Source: Crossaster papposus | Lineage: Eukaryota; Echinodermata; Asteroidea; Velatida; Solasteridae | Direction of reading: 5' to 3' | NCBI GenBank assembly: GCA_037893245.1 | Contig: JBAIAA010000120.1 | Coordinates: 1,178,001 to 1,242,000, forward strand | DNA: 64,000 nt | Part shown: positions 12,601 through 24,600 of the stretch, in pieces | Position numbering within the stretch: position 1 is the first letter of the stretch | Layout: every line of letters starts with the position of its first letter | Translations under genes and position numbers: made by a program | Notes under the pieces: model-generated | What the model was told of the DNA's origin: nothing | Database searches by the model: none | Seen by the model: the letters and a program-made list of their open reading frames with translations, nothing else

Positions 12601-15600
12601 GCTCTGGTCTCTACTGCCTGGCCTCCAAGCTTTCTGGACGAATCCCTGGCAGCACTCGTTACAGCTGTCCCCGCAGGTGTTATGCTCACAGACACACTTT
12701 AGCACCTGTTTATTTCAATTATGCTAATTATTAAGGTAAATGTCAATTATGCTATTCATTAAGGTCAATGTCAATTATGCTAATAATTAAAGGTTGATGC
12801 CAAACTAATTCCTCACTGCTGGTGCACTGAGATTATTTGATGATTATCATGAACAAACTTTCAAATTAAAAAGTGCCACCTCTATTGTAAACAAATTGTA
12901 ATTTAAGAAGAGGTAGAGCTTGAGAAACCATTAGAAACAACTGTTTCAACTGGAAAGTAAATGGCTGGCAAATTTTTGTAAAATATAAAATTTTGTTGGA
13001 AATGTCACAAATAATGATGTTAATTCGTTAATTTAACCCTAACCCTGCCATACCCAGCACAGTGCATCTGTGGTGACTGCTTGACCTTGCTGCACTCTGC
13101 ACACAAATCAATGTGACAAAGTATGCAATCTGTTGTGTCTGGCAGGGTTTCTCTAGCCAAAATACCCTGGAGGGTTATAACTTCTGCACTCATCATAGAT
13201 CAATTTTGGTACTTTTCTAGTAATCTTTGCTTGTGTAATAAAAGTACATTGCCAAACATTTTTGAAATAAACAAAAAAATTTCAGGAAAGTTGTATGTAT
13301 ACCGGCTGATTTTGTGCCACCTCTGGGTCCCGTATGCAAGTTCTGGCATGACCAAAGCATATACACTGCCCTCCGATAGAGATATCCTTGATGGAGTAGA
13401 AATACTATCAACCAAAAAAAAAAAAAGAGAAAGAGGTTGGCCATTAGTGGGGCGGCTTAGCTGATCAATTGTGCACTTTCCCTTAAAAGCATGAAACTTG
13501 GCACATGGTTAGAGTAACACAATACAAAGATTTTTAGTCCAGGGGCCACCGGAAATTGCACCCCGTATGGCGGCCATCTTGGATTTCAAAATGGCCGCCA
13601 TTCTGGATCTGTTTTGTTGAATATCTCCTTAACTGGTAGAGATATCGAGACAGTTGAAACGCCTATACCCACATTTTAGGGGTCTAGGAATCCATTGGTG
13701 ACATCAAAGTTTGAAAATTGTGGCCGCCATCTTGAATTCCAAGATGGCCACCATCCACGAGCTATTTTGCTCAATATCTCATGAAGTAGTAAAGATATCA
13801 ATACATTTTTAACACCTATACCCACGTTTTAGGGGTCTTCTCCTCTCCTGCGAGCTGGACTTGGGCCCATCTGCATCGGCAACCGGGCCGGCCGCGTTCT
13901 CGCGCGGACTGTCCGAGGAGGGGTTCAAACGGGTGAGGTTCCTGGCGGAAGGCGTCAGCGCTTTGACGGCTGCCGGGGAGCGCATCGCCCGCCATTTGCG
14001 GCTCCTTTCCCGGTCGGTCGAGGCTGGCACGCCGCCACCTTGTATCAAGGTGGACGTGCGGCCGCCGCATCTGCGCCGATCTCTGAGGTTTCAGGGTTCG
14101 TTCCGGGATCGTTGGAGCGGTCTCCGGAGGGGAGCATCGTTGCTGTTCGCGGGAATCTCGCTGGAGGGGTGTACGCACCGGCTGCCAGTCGCCGGGGACC
14201 GGCTCGCCGGCGCCGGACGCTCGGCGCAGGAAGGGCTTGCTGGGGGTTTCCAGGGTCGGGACCATTCTACCGCTCGGAGGCTCCTGAGCTTCTTCACGGG
14301 ACCCTGTCGGCCCAACGGGGGCGTCGGGAGGGGGCGACAGCCCTGAGCCGATCTCTGACCACTGCGGGGCCGAGCAGTCCTTTTCGGGGCTGCCACGCCT
14401 TCTCGGGGGAGGTGGGTCCGTCATCTTGCCCTTATTATTGTATGGTGGCTGTAATAAATGAACTGGAATGTGGCCCCTCCTGCATTGTCTGTTGTACTAT
14501 CCGGGCCATTGGTCTCTTGGCTGCCGTGGCGGGAAGAGAACTCGAAGGGAAAGCTGATGGATCGCTTGGTCGGTCGAGGTCTGGCCGTTTCTCGGGCGGG
14601 TGCGGATCGAGAGCCGGGCGAGCCGGCTCCAGTCATTTGCGCTCGCTGGCGGAGCGGTGCCGGTCCTTCGTGGCAGGCCTATCCGGGGCGGCACTGTCGC
14701 GGACCGAAGCAGTTGCTTTGGGAAGGGGTTTAGGTTTCGTGCCTGCTCCTTCTGGGCCAGGCCGCGGGGCGCTTGTAGGTGGCGTGAGTGCCTTCAGTCG
14801 AAGGCTGGGAGTTGCATTCTTGGTGCGTGATGGGCGCTCCAGGGGCCATCCTTTCGGGCCGCCATCGGGCTGGCGACCTGAGTCGTCCCCTGGTGCAACG
14901 CTGGAAAAGTGCTTGGAGGCCGCTGGGTTCGAGCTGGCCCGTGTCGGGCTGGGGAGTCGGCGGGCGGACGTGACCGCGCGGGATTTGTCCGCCATGGGTG
15001 GACTCGGGAACGGTCCTGACATCGTGGTCGAGCCGTGTGGCGGGTGCATTGTGGGCCGCTCGGATTATCTACGGGTGGGTTGCCGCCGCCTTGAGTCCCA
15101 TCGCTGTGCCCAGCTGGACCGGTGTGTTGTTCCGCAAACTGTTGCGATGGTTCGCGGCACACTAGTGGAGGTGAGAGGCGGCAGGCGCATCGGCAGCGAT
15201 GCTCTGAGGTGCCTCGGCCCACTTCTGCGGAGCTGTCAGTGTCCGGCCATGTGTTTTCTCCCCAATGTGCACGGGGCACCGCCACCGGGGGAGCCTTTTG
15301 TTGGACGTCCAATTGTGGGTGGTTGTACTGGCCCTACGGTGGGGTTTCAGAGTGCATAGACTGCTTCCTTCTTCTCATGGTGGCCGCGCGGCCCACATGT
15401 GTCCGCGATACGGCGGACGTTTTGCGCGGGCTGGAGGAGGGACATTTTTCGCGGGATGTCCTGGTCGCGAGTATGGATGTTGTTTCTATGTGCACCGGTG
15501 TCCGACGGGTGGGGGCGGTACAATGTGTTTGCGGTGCCCTAGAGGGCGCAGGCCGTTGCCGCCCAGTCGCGGAACCACCTTCAATGTGCATCTGGGGGCT

Positions 15601-18600
15601 TCTGGAACTCATCCTCGGTCGCGGCTGCTTCCGTTTCGGGAGTGGGTTCTTTCTCCGGAGGGTTGGTTGTGCGGTGGGCTCCGCATCAGGCCCTGAAATT
15701 TGTGACGTCGCCCTGCACGGCTTCGAGGGCAAAGTGGTCCAGGGGGCGGGTGGCATCCTTGCATGGTGGCGCTGTGGAGGCGACATGTTGGTCATCTGCA
15801 ACGGAGCTCTGAACGAGTTCCGGGGTCTCGTCGCGGAGGTGGGCGGGATGCGCCCAACTCTAAGGTTTGCATGCGGGGCCTCTGAATCATCAATCGGCTA
15901 CCTTGACTTGACTATATTTGAAGGAGACCGTTTCCATGGGGCAGGAGTCCTGGACGCCGGGGTCTGCACGGGGCCGGCGGAGGCCTTCCAGTATCTCCGT
16001 GGGGCATCATCCCGCCCACCCCGTATTTTCAAGGCGTTCATGTGCGGAGAGGCGCTCCGCTGCGCTGGGGGCGCCGGCAGCGCGGATGGTTTCCGCAGCG
16101 GAGTCGAGGTGTTCTCGGAGAGGCTAACCACGGGAGGCTGCACTTCCGGTGAAGTCGGAGCGGCAGCAGCCGGGGTCTCACGTGCCGACCGATCGAGACT
16201 GGTGCACGGCGCAGGGGATGGAGAGGAAGCAGGACGGGCTCCGCTTGTCTTCGCAGCCACCTGCAGCCCAGCCATGGATCGCGGTGACATGTGTCGAGCG
16301 GTGGGCAGGCACTGGAGCTTGATCGAGGGCAGTCGGGTGCTCTCGGAGCTTTTTCCGAGGCCTCCTTTTGTTGCCTTCGAGGGGGCCCAGAGCATTCGGG
16401 AGAGGTTGGTGGGAGCTGAGCCGGACGAGGCCCTCAACATGTTGCTCTCCTTGCTGGGGGGGGGGGGGGGGGGGGCGGTCTGAAGCCGGCTGGCGGACGT
16501 GTGGCTCGGTCTAAGCTTGCATGATTGGAGTGTGCCCGGTCCCAGCCGCAACCTCTCTGCGAGTCAGCTTCGATTCTTTTTGGGTCACCCATTTGCAGCT
16601 GACGAGTTCTGCAGCGGGGCGCGAAAGCATGCTGTTGCTGTCGGGGGGGGGTTTGTAAACGTGGTCCTCTGCTCGCACCTCTAGTCACATCTGGTTGTCC
16701 AACCGGCTGGAGTCGCTCAGTCTCTTGTGTCCGCCCAATGTGCATTTTGGTTTGGACGTAGCCGGCGAAGACTGGGTCATGCTTGGGGTCCATTTTGGGC
16801 CGGAACGGGTCGGGAGAGGGGGAGTGTCGCTGGGTGGGATGGTGCCATCTCATTTCTAAAATCAAAAGCAAAAGCTCGAACCACTCCCAACAGACTCTGG
16901 CTTTTTCGAACAACCTACTGAACCAGACGAAACCCTCAACATATTGCTCTCCTTACTGGAGGAACAATCTGAAACCGACTAACAAACATATGGCTCAATC
17001 CAAACTTACATGATTGGAATATACCCAATCCCAACCACAACCTCTCTGCGAGTCAGCTTCGATTCTTTTTGAATCACCCATTTGCAACTGACGAGTGCTA
17101 CAGCAAGGCACGAAAGCATGCTATTGCTATCAAGAGGATTTGTAAACATAATCCTCTGCTCGCACCTCTAATCACATCTGATTATCCAACCAACTAAAGT
17201 CACTCAATCTCTTATGTCCACCCAATATACATTTTAATTTGGACATAACCGGCAAAGACTAAGTCATGCTTAAAATCCATTTTAAGCCAAAACAAGTCAA
17301 GAGAAAGGGAGTGTCACTGAATGGGATAGTGCCATCTCATTTCTAAAATTCTAAAATCATGAGATATTGAGCAAAATAGCTCGTGGATGGTGGCCATCTT
17401 GGAATTCAAGATGGCGGCCACAATTTTCAAACTTTGATGTCACCAATGGATTCCTAGACCCCTAAAATGTGGGTATAGGCGTTTCAACTGTCTCGATATC
17501 TCTACCAGTTAAGGAGATATTCAACAAAACAGATCCACAATGGCGGCCATTTTGAAATCCAAGATGGCCGCCATACGGGGTGCAATTTCCGGTGGCCCCT
17601 GGACTAAAAATCCTTGTATTGTGTTACTCTAACTATGTGCCAAGTTTCATGCTTTTAAGGGAAAGTGCACAATCGACCTTTTTTTTTGAGCTAAGCCGCC
17701 CCACTACATGGTTAATCATAAACTACACATCTTACAAACAATAAAGTTGAACTTTTTATTTCTCCAGTCACAGTTATAGTACCCAAAACTGTACTCCTAA
17801 AATTCGGAAAGTTTATCAGCGAGGTCAAACTAACCACTTTCATTCCTAGTTTATAGATCCCCGGGCAGAACTTGTACCTTAAATTTCTAAGCCTCCAGTC
17901 CTTTAAAGTTCACCAAACACCCATGACAATTTACAAGCTGTAATTCATGTCATTGAATACACTTCACTAACAACTACAAAAACAAACAGTGTTGAAATAA
18001 GTTTGTGTTTTGTGTTGTAAGGGCCAGCAGACATCTGGGCTACTGGCGAGTTAGCACAGGGTTGAACGACCCTTGTCGCAGTTGTTCAAAAGTGGTCTTG
18101 GCGCAAATGCACCAATTGCAAACTCACCGGGGTGTTCCTAAGTGCCTTAAATACACCCCATTCATACGCCCAAACACTGGAAAAAGATTTCGTGTGGCAC
18201 CCAAAAAGTGCGCAGGAACCACACAGGGGTGGGATGAAAACATAAACAAACTGTAGAAGCCGCACAAATTTGTACAAATAAAATTGTATAAAACAGTCGG
18301 TTGTAATAAAAACAAAAATCTAAACAGTCTCCGGCAACAAGGTTGCAACCTTAAAAAATATTTTATGTTCTGGCTAAAACTTAATTTGTAATGGGTTTTA
18401 ATTTCTGCCTACAAAGTGTTTTTCGGAACCACAGGGCTGAGATAGTTTAATGGCCGGAGAATCTTGGGTGTTTAACCGACTAAAAGGCCAATATGAGCTA
18501 TTTCGTCCTACCCGTCGGTATACGTTCTCGTCAATGAAGCCGTTTTTCCCATAAGCCATCAGTCCCCCGTGGAGTGTACGGATCTTCTGCAATCGTAGCC

Positions 18601-21600
18601 TCACAAATCTCGCAGCCATGAATTTCTTGAAGAGATAAAGATTGAAATATAAATTATTTGCAATAATTTTTTACTTGCATAGCTTGTCACTTGAAAGAAT
18701 AAAAAGAGACTTGTGAATGACTTATGACCAACTCGACAGTAGCTCTCAACCCAAACAAGGCTTTCTCAAAAGGCTCTAATTTTTCGGACCCATCTTATCT
18801 TAGATACTCAACTCTCATCTTAGATACTCAACTCTCTTCCTCTTACACTATATCAAAGAAATTTCATTTCATGAAAGCAGGGCCCTGTGCATACCATAAG
18901 CGTTTCGCTAGGGTTCCGTATACTTGGCCGGCCGTTCACAATCGAGGTATGAATCTCGCCATTACTGAGCGGCTCAAGTTGCGAATAATACGACGTGCAG
19001 ATGACTTCGTCGTCTCTGATGAACCGATGCATCCCGATAGCTGGGGGTATCCCGTACAGTCGCAAGCACTCAGCATCTGAGATGGCGTAATACTGCCACG
19101 GTCTGAAGTTAATACCGTCTAGTGAGTGTTCTAAGATCCAGTTGCCAGGCCTTGGGGTGTTGGCTGCTTTGACAATGATGTAGGCTATATTGAAAACCTG
19201 CAAGGTAAAAGAGAAGAAATGAGCTACTCACGTGATTAAGTCGATGGCACTGACAAATATAAAAACTAGTAGTTTCTTGGCACTACCTAATTAAGTAATT
19301 TCTTAGAGTTACAGAGACTTTTTTGTGATGCAAGTTTTAATAATATTAAATAGATTTGGGGTATGACTGTTATGTAACATGTCAATACATTTACTTCATC
19401 GCAGCAAGGTTCCTCAACAGAAACCATTCAGTCTCATTGTTCACACTACTGAACATGAAGATTAAACAAAATTGAGAAGGAAATTTGATTAAAAAGTTAT
19501 ATCTATAAAATGAGGATAAGAAAGGAGTGTAAAAAGTACACTGAGAATCCCATGCAATGGTAAAACCAGGGGCCAATTTCACGGAGCTGCTAAGCACAAA
19601 AATTTGCTTAGCACAAAAAAGTCTTGCCATTAAAAACAAGTTATCAGCCAAAGTTCTACGTGTTTTTCATGCTAAGCAAAAAAACAGCTGAATATCAATC
19701 AAAAACAATAAAGATCACGTGAAAATTTGGTCTGTAACCTTAGTTTTACCAAGGACAAATTTCATGCTAAGCAAATTGTTGTGCTTAGCAGCTCCGTGAA
19801 ATTGGCCCCAGTTCATTTCCCAACTTAAAACTTTTGTTTATTTACATCTGGATGAATTCCTCAGATACTAGAGTGGAAACAAAATACCCAGTGAATGCCT
19901 AAAGCTCCCCACCAGCCCCCCTGATGGGAAAGATCCCCAAGTCACACAGACAGAGAGAGATGTAGATGGAAGACTTCCATCACTTGACACTCGCTCCTCC
20001 TCTGGATCCTGGCTTGTCTTGAGCCACCAGCGGATGAATTATGAAGGCAGTAAGTGATATATGTTTTGACATAACATCTCATCACTGTACCAGGAGTATA
20101 AATAGACTTCACCAGGGTGTTCAAACACACCAGACCACAGCCACAGGCCCTTCTAGGCCACACAGGGGGGAGAGTTTATTCAGAGGATGTGATGGCAGGT
20201 ATACAATATTGGTTGTAAATTTAGCACAGGGCTGGAAATTAACTCCGCTGACCCTTATTACTACTACCAGTCGATGTCATGTAAAGTATCGTTTCTGGTG
20301 GACAAATTTCTTAAGGCAATATTTTGTTAAATTTATCTTCTTCTTTTTATATAAAATGTTACCAGCCTGCCTGCTGAGGTATAAATCAACTCTCTGAATT
20401 ACTGCCAGAGGCAGATGCATCAACGTTAAACTTGGGTAACTTTTTAGGAAACTTAATCCCCCCCCCCCCCCCTATCTAAAAAAATAAAATAAAATAAACG
20501 TTGGCTTTAAAGTAAAACAAATCATCAACAAAACATTTAAATAAAAACAATATAAAAATACTCTAATTTTAATCTGTGATTTGAAACAAGTAGGCCTATA
20601 TATAAAAAAATATACAAAACAAACTCTTGAAAACATGTTTGGGTTCTAACCAAAAATGTTTCAGACAATTCCCCAGAGCGCCCCTTTCCCTCTTCCCCCT
20701 GAGAGGTTTGATTTGATTACAGCACAATCTTCAAAAAGCCTCTTGAGACAAGAGGAACATAAAAAAAATGGGTCGGAAGCCTCCAGAATTTGAAGTTTGT
20801 CAGATTTTGCCAATTGGAGAATTTTGAGAACCTTTATTTTAGTATCTGAAGTGTCACTCGGCTTCTTATTCCTCCATGGGGGAACATGGATTGATTGTCT
20901 CTGTCAGTGAACTGACGTGTGTCATGTTTCTTACTCATGCCCGCCTGGGAAAGTTAACATGGGAAATATTTCCATGTTTAGATCTTTCAGCATGATACAT
21001 TCTGGTGGACAAACGAGAGCTATTTGCAGACAAACTAAGCAGCCATGCCATCGAACTCGATAGGTGCAGTGATGCATTATTATTTTTAGAAAAGTACATT
21101 CTATAGAATCCTCAAGGAGGAAGGTTTACAGTGTCTTTTTTAGGAAAGATATTCTAGGACCAATTTTGCTCAAATAAACTTGCTCAAATGTTGCTAAAAT
21201 AAATATTAACAAGTATGGTCCTCAACACAAAGTTTGTTTGCAGGGAACACGATGTACAACAATTTATGTTAAGTAAAAGTTGATCAAAGTGCAATTTTAG
21301 GTTGTTTTTTTACATATTATTTCTTAAATTGTAGAGTGTTTCATATGAGCAATGTACCAAGCCATAAAAAACTATGTATGAATTATGAGTGAAAACCTAA
21401 TATTTATCTTGCTCTAAATCATATTATTTTGTTTAGTCTGTTCAATGACATTTTTATCTTCTGGCCTACAAAACAGATAGTCCTATCAGTGCTATACTTG
21501 ATGTTTTCCGAGGTCTTAAAACTGTGGCATTTGAATGAACTTTGGTAAGAGGTTTTGGCGGGGAGTCTATTAGGAACTACTTGGGGTGTCATTTATTCAA

Positions 21601-24600
21601 GGTATGATACACCATTTGCTGATATCGAGAATTTTTAATACCGAAATATTAAGAAATATCTTACTTATTTGAATGTAAATAATGATTGTAGGCATCCAGC
21701 AAAATGATTGCGCGAGGTATCCTGTAATTGTTCAAAAAAAATTAGATTTTATTTTAAAAAACATTGCGATCGGCAGAGGGCGATCGCGAAAAAAACACGA
21801 ACATAAGAAACACTGCCCAACGCCGGTTGAAAACGAACGCCGTTTTTTTTCAGCATCCATGATCATAAAACTTCGAACAGGTCAGTTAAACGATATTTAC
21901 TATAAAATACAAACCCCCAAATCCACCCATTCCTGACAATTCAAGCAATTACCAATGGCGTATCCTACCTTTAAACATATAAATGCCTTGATTTTTCTCA
22001 CACAAAAAAGAGAAACAAATGGTATTAATTGAATTAAAACAAAAATGTACAACATAAGAACCACTGCCCGACACCGGTTGAAAACAAACGCCATTTTTTC
22101 TTGCTTTCCTCAGCATCCATGATATTTACTATAAAATACAACCCCCCAAATCCACCCATAAATGATAAAGCAGTTACCAATGGTTGATCTTACTTTTAAG
22201 GGATGTTGTAAATAATGATTGACAAGCAACCCTAACTTATAAAGACACCTGTAGTTCAGGGGTATGATCATGGGGTACCGTATCTATATCAACCCATGGA
22301 GCAATAAACTAGTTTATTTCTCCATGATCAACCTCACTGTTCATGTTTTAAATGGGTTGGTAAATTGCTCCCGACACATTCTGATCTGTGGATGGTTCTG
22401 AAACCAGAAATAATGCCCTGGGGTAAAACATTTCTTAAAAACCGCATTCTTATATCCAACACAGAAAGTCATAGAAGACACTGCCTGTGGTAGTTAGTGG
22501 GTCAGCAGAATTATTTGATGCCAAAAAAAAAATGAATTAAGTTCAAACTAATTAAAGGATTTCTGACAAAGGAACACCTGTATAAATACGGACAAATGTG
22601 ACCCGCTCCATCGTAATCAGGAATAAGTCGCTGAGGCCGTTTTACGCAACCGGCCGTTGAAGTGAACGCATGGGTGAAAATCGTGACCAAGTCGATTTTC
22701 TGAACATTGTATTTTTAGGAAGTGTAGTTATCACAGATTATTGTCATTAATGTCTTGTATGTAAAAACGATCAATAAAGATCAAAATGAAGAGGATTTGT
22801 GTGCGCTGTCCCTATGATTTTGGTCAATTTTGTTTATTTCAAAGCTGTTTTTCTCGGAATGTGGATTCGGCAAATAAATATACACCCGTCATATTCATCA
22901 TACCATAACTCGTTAACCTAAACAGTAACACACTTGTGATGGGTATCATTAGAAAGCTTATAAAATTCCCTTTCTCACCATGTGCATATTTCAAAAAGTC
23001 ATTTCGAGACTTATTCCTGATTTTGATGGAGCGGGTCACAAATGGTAAAGTGGAAAACATCGATGAAACCCGATACTACTGAACTTGTGCTGCTAGATTT
23101 AGGACAAATACAAGCTGGGAATCAACTACAGAATGCCACCGAGTAAAACCATTAAGGACAAGTCTCAAATGTGCAGTCTTAAATATAATTGTTGAAAACA
23201 AAATCTAAGTATTTCTCTCAAACTTAATCTGCACTACACTTGTACTTCAGGTGCGCAAGCTTGGCACCCAAGGGGCAAGGGTAGGGCAAGGGTAGGGCAA
23301 TGATTGTCCACAAAGGGCAGTTGGCACAACCTGTCGATTAATTTTCAGGTTTACACAAAATGTGTTCAAGAATTTGGTCAGGAATTCCTCGGAATGAGTC
23401 TGTGCTTTATGCGAAGGCAGGCACCAAAAGTACCAAGGCAGGTCTGAGATACTAAACAACTCTCAACATCAATGGAATCTCAAATACAAAGACCTGGCAC
23501 AAACAATTCTGAACCACAAGAACACAAGCCTTGAAGGTTCAAAGATAATTTAAACTGCAGCATTTTGTGTTACCATACCCCAAACCAAATGGAAATTCCA
23601 ACGAGATTATATGAAAACTGATACCCAACTCTGAAACTAGCAATTCAAAATAAATCTGAAAATCTGCTTAACTTTTTATTGCACCTAAGCTTAAAACTCA
23701 TTATATACAATGTCTGGGTACTGCAAGCAAATCAGCGATTAGAAACTTGATACATTTAAACCATTCGCCTGGTCCATGTTGCCCGATAAATAGGCAATGA
23801 AAGTCCGGAACAGCAAGTTCACTCGATGTAGGCCTATCTCCCTACTTCTATGGCAGTTATGGATTTTTGTTGTAGTTTTTTACTTTCAGTATTTCACCAG
23901 ACTTTTAGTATTTCACCATGAAAGTTTGGGTGATTCTGTGGGTATACCTTTACAGGTCAGGTCAGTTCATAAATGTTGGGTCCAAACTTGTAAGATTTGT
24001 TTGTGTCGGGAACACTTCTATGTGTCCCGGGTTCTGTGTCCCTAACCCTAACCCTAACCCTAACCCAAACTCCAACCCCTAACCCTAACTGGATGACCCT
24101 GTTTGTGTCCCGTTAAATGCTGATCTGTGTAATTTCCCATGCAAGTGTCACTGAAATTAACTTCAAACTTTTTTTAATTTGTTTCGCAGGTACCTTGCTT
24201 TGCGTATTCACTCTTGGCGACAGAAGACATCAAAGAATGTGTCCTGAATTTTTAAAATGTCAGACGGGGACACAGCAAAATTTGATAGATGATACTGTTT
24301 TAAATGAGAAATGTTCTCTTCGTCCCAAAAAATTATACCATGGGATATATTGTGATTTGGGGCTCCAGCATACCTTTCCTTTCAGTCTTTTATGAATGAA
24401 CTCAATCACACCCCCTTCTAATTCTGAACGGAGTTGAACTTTTACCCTCTGTTGGCACCTAAGGTAGAGCTGGCTCTGGCTGGTAAAAGAAAAAATCCCC
24501 AAGCTGGAGCAACTAAATCTCTGGGAGAACTCAAAGGAATATGATCCATAAATACCCCCAGGTTAAAGCTTGAAAAAATGCTTCCGATTTATAGGGGCAA

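Larger units (their letters stand above)
13445..17706 (+). mobile_element. Long inverted-repeat element 1 carrying a hypermutated Penelope-like RT
   Basis: A 4262-bp unit in laminin intron 4. It begins TAGTGGGGCGGCTTAGCT and ends with the reverse complement (...CCGCCCCACTA). It is flanked on both sides by CAT, an exact 3-bp target duplication. The inverted arms are about 340-350 bp and nearly identical. The left arm contains a 153-bp tandem sub-repeat rich in 'aagatggcggcc' motifs. Between the arms are a 3-kb GC-rich, A-to-G hypermutated Penelope-like retroelement and an unmutated partial second copy of its 3' end. I saw no transposase-like coding region. CACTA transposons have CACTA...TAGTG ends, the reverse of these, so I do not assign a superfamily. 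Confidence 0.88.

Noticed and set aside
14040..16483. Two long plus-strand open frames of 439 and 453 codons as novel host genes
   Set aside because: They contain PLE RT motifs in several frames, and their openness follows from loss of A.
13839..16862. GC-rich block as bacterial contamination or horizontal transfer
   Set aside because: The same sequence without the A-to-G changes lies next to it in normal composition, and it is framed by inverted arms inside a laminin intron.
13839..16862. Diversity-generating retroelement type mutagenesis
   Set aside because: Those systems turn template A into any base; here A changes only to G, and no separate template/variable repeat pair with a host target gene exists.
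13445..17706. CACTA/EnSpm transposon
   Set aside because: The tips read TAGTG...CACTA, the reverse of the CACTA...TAGTG ends, and no transposase is visible.
18853..19203. Reading frame continuing past laminin exon 3 to FHEMKFL
   Set aside because: A donor at ATG/GTATGC restores the conserved LamNT join to exon 4.
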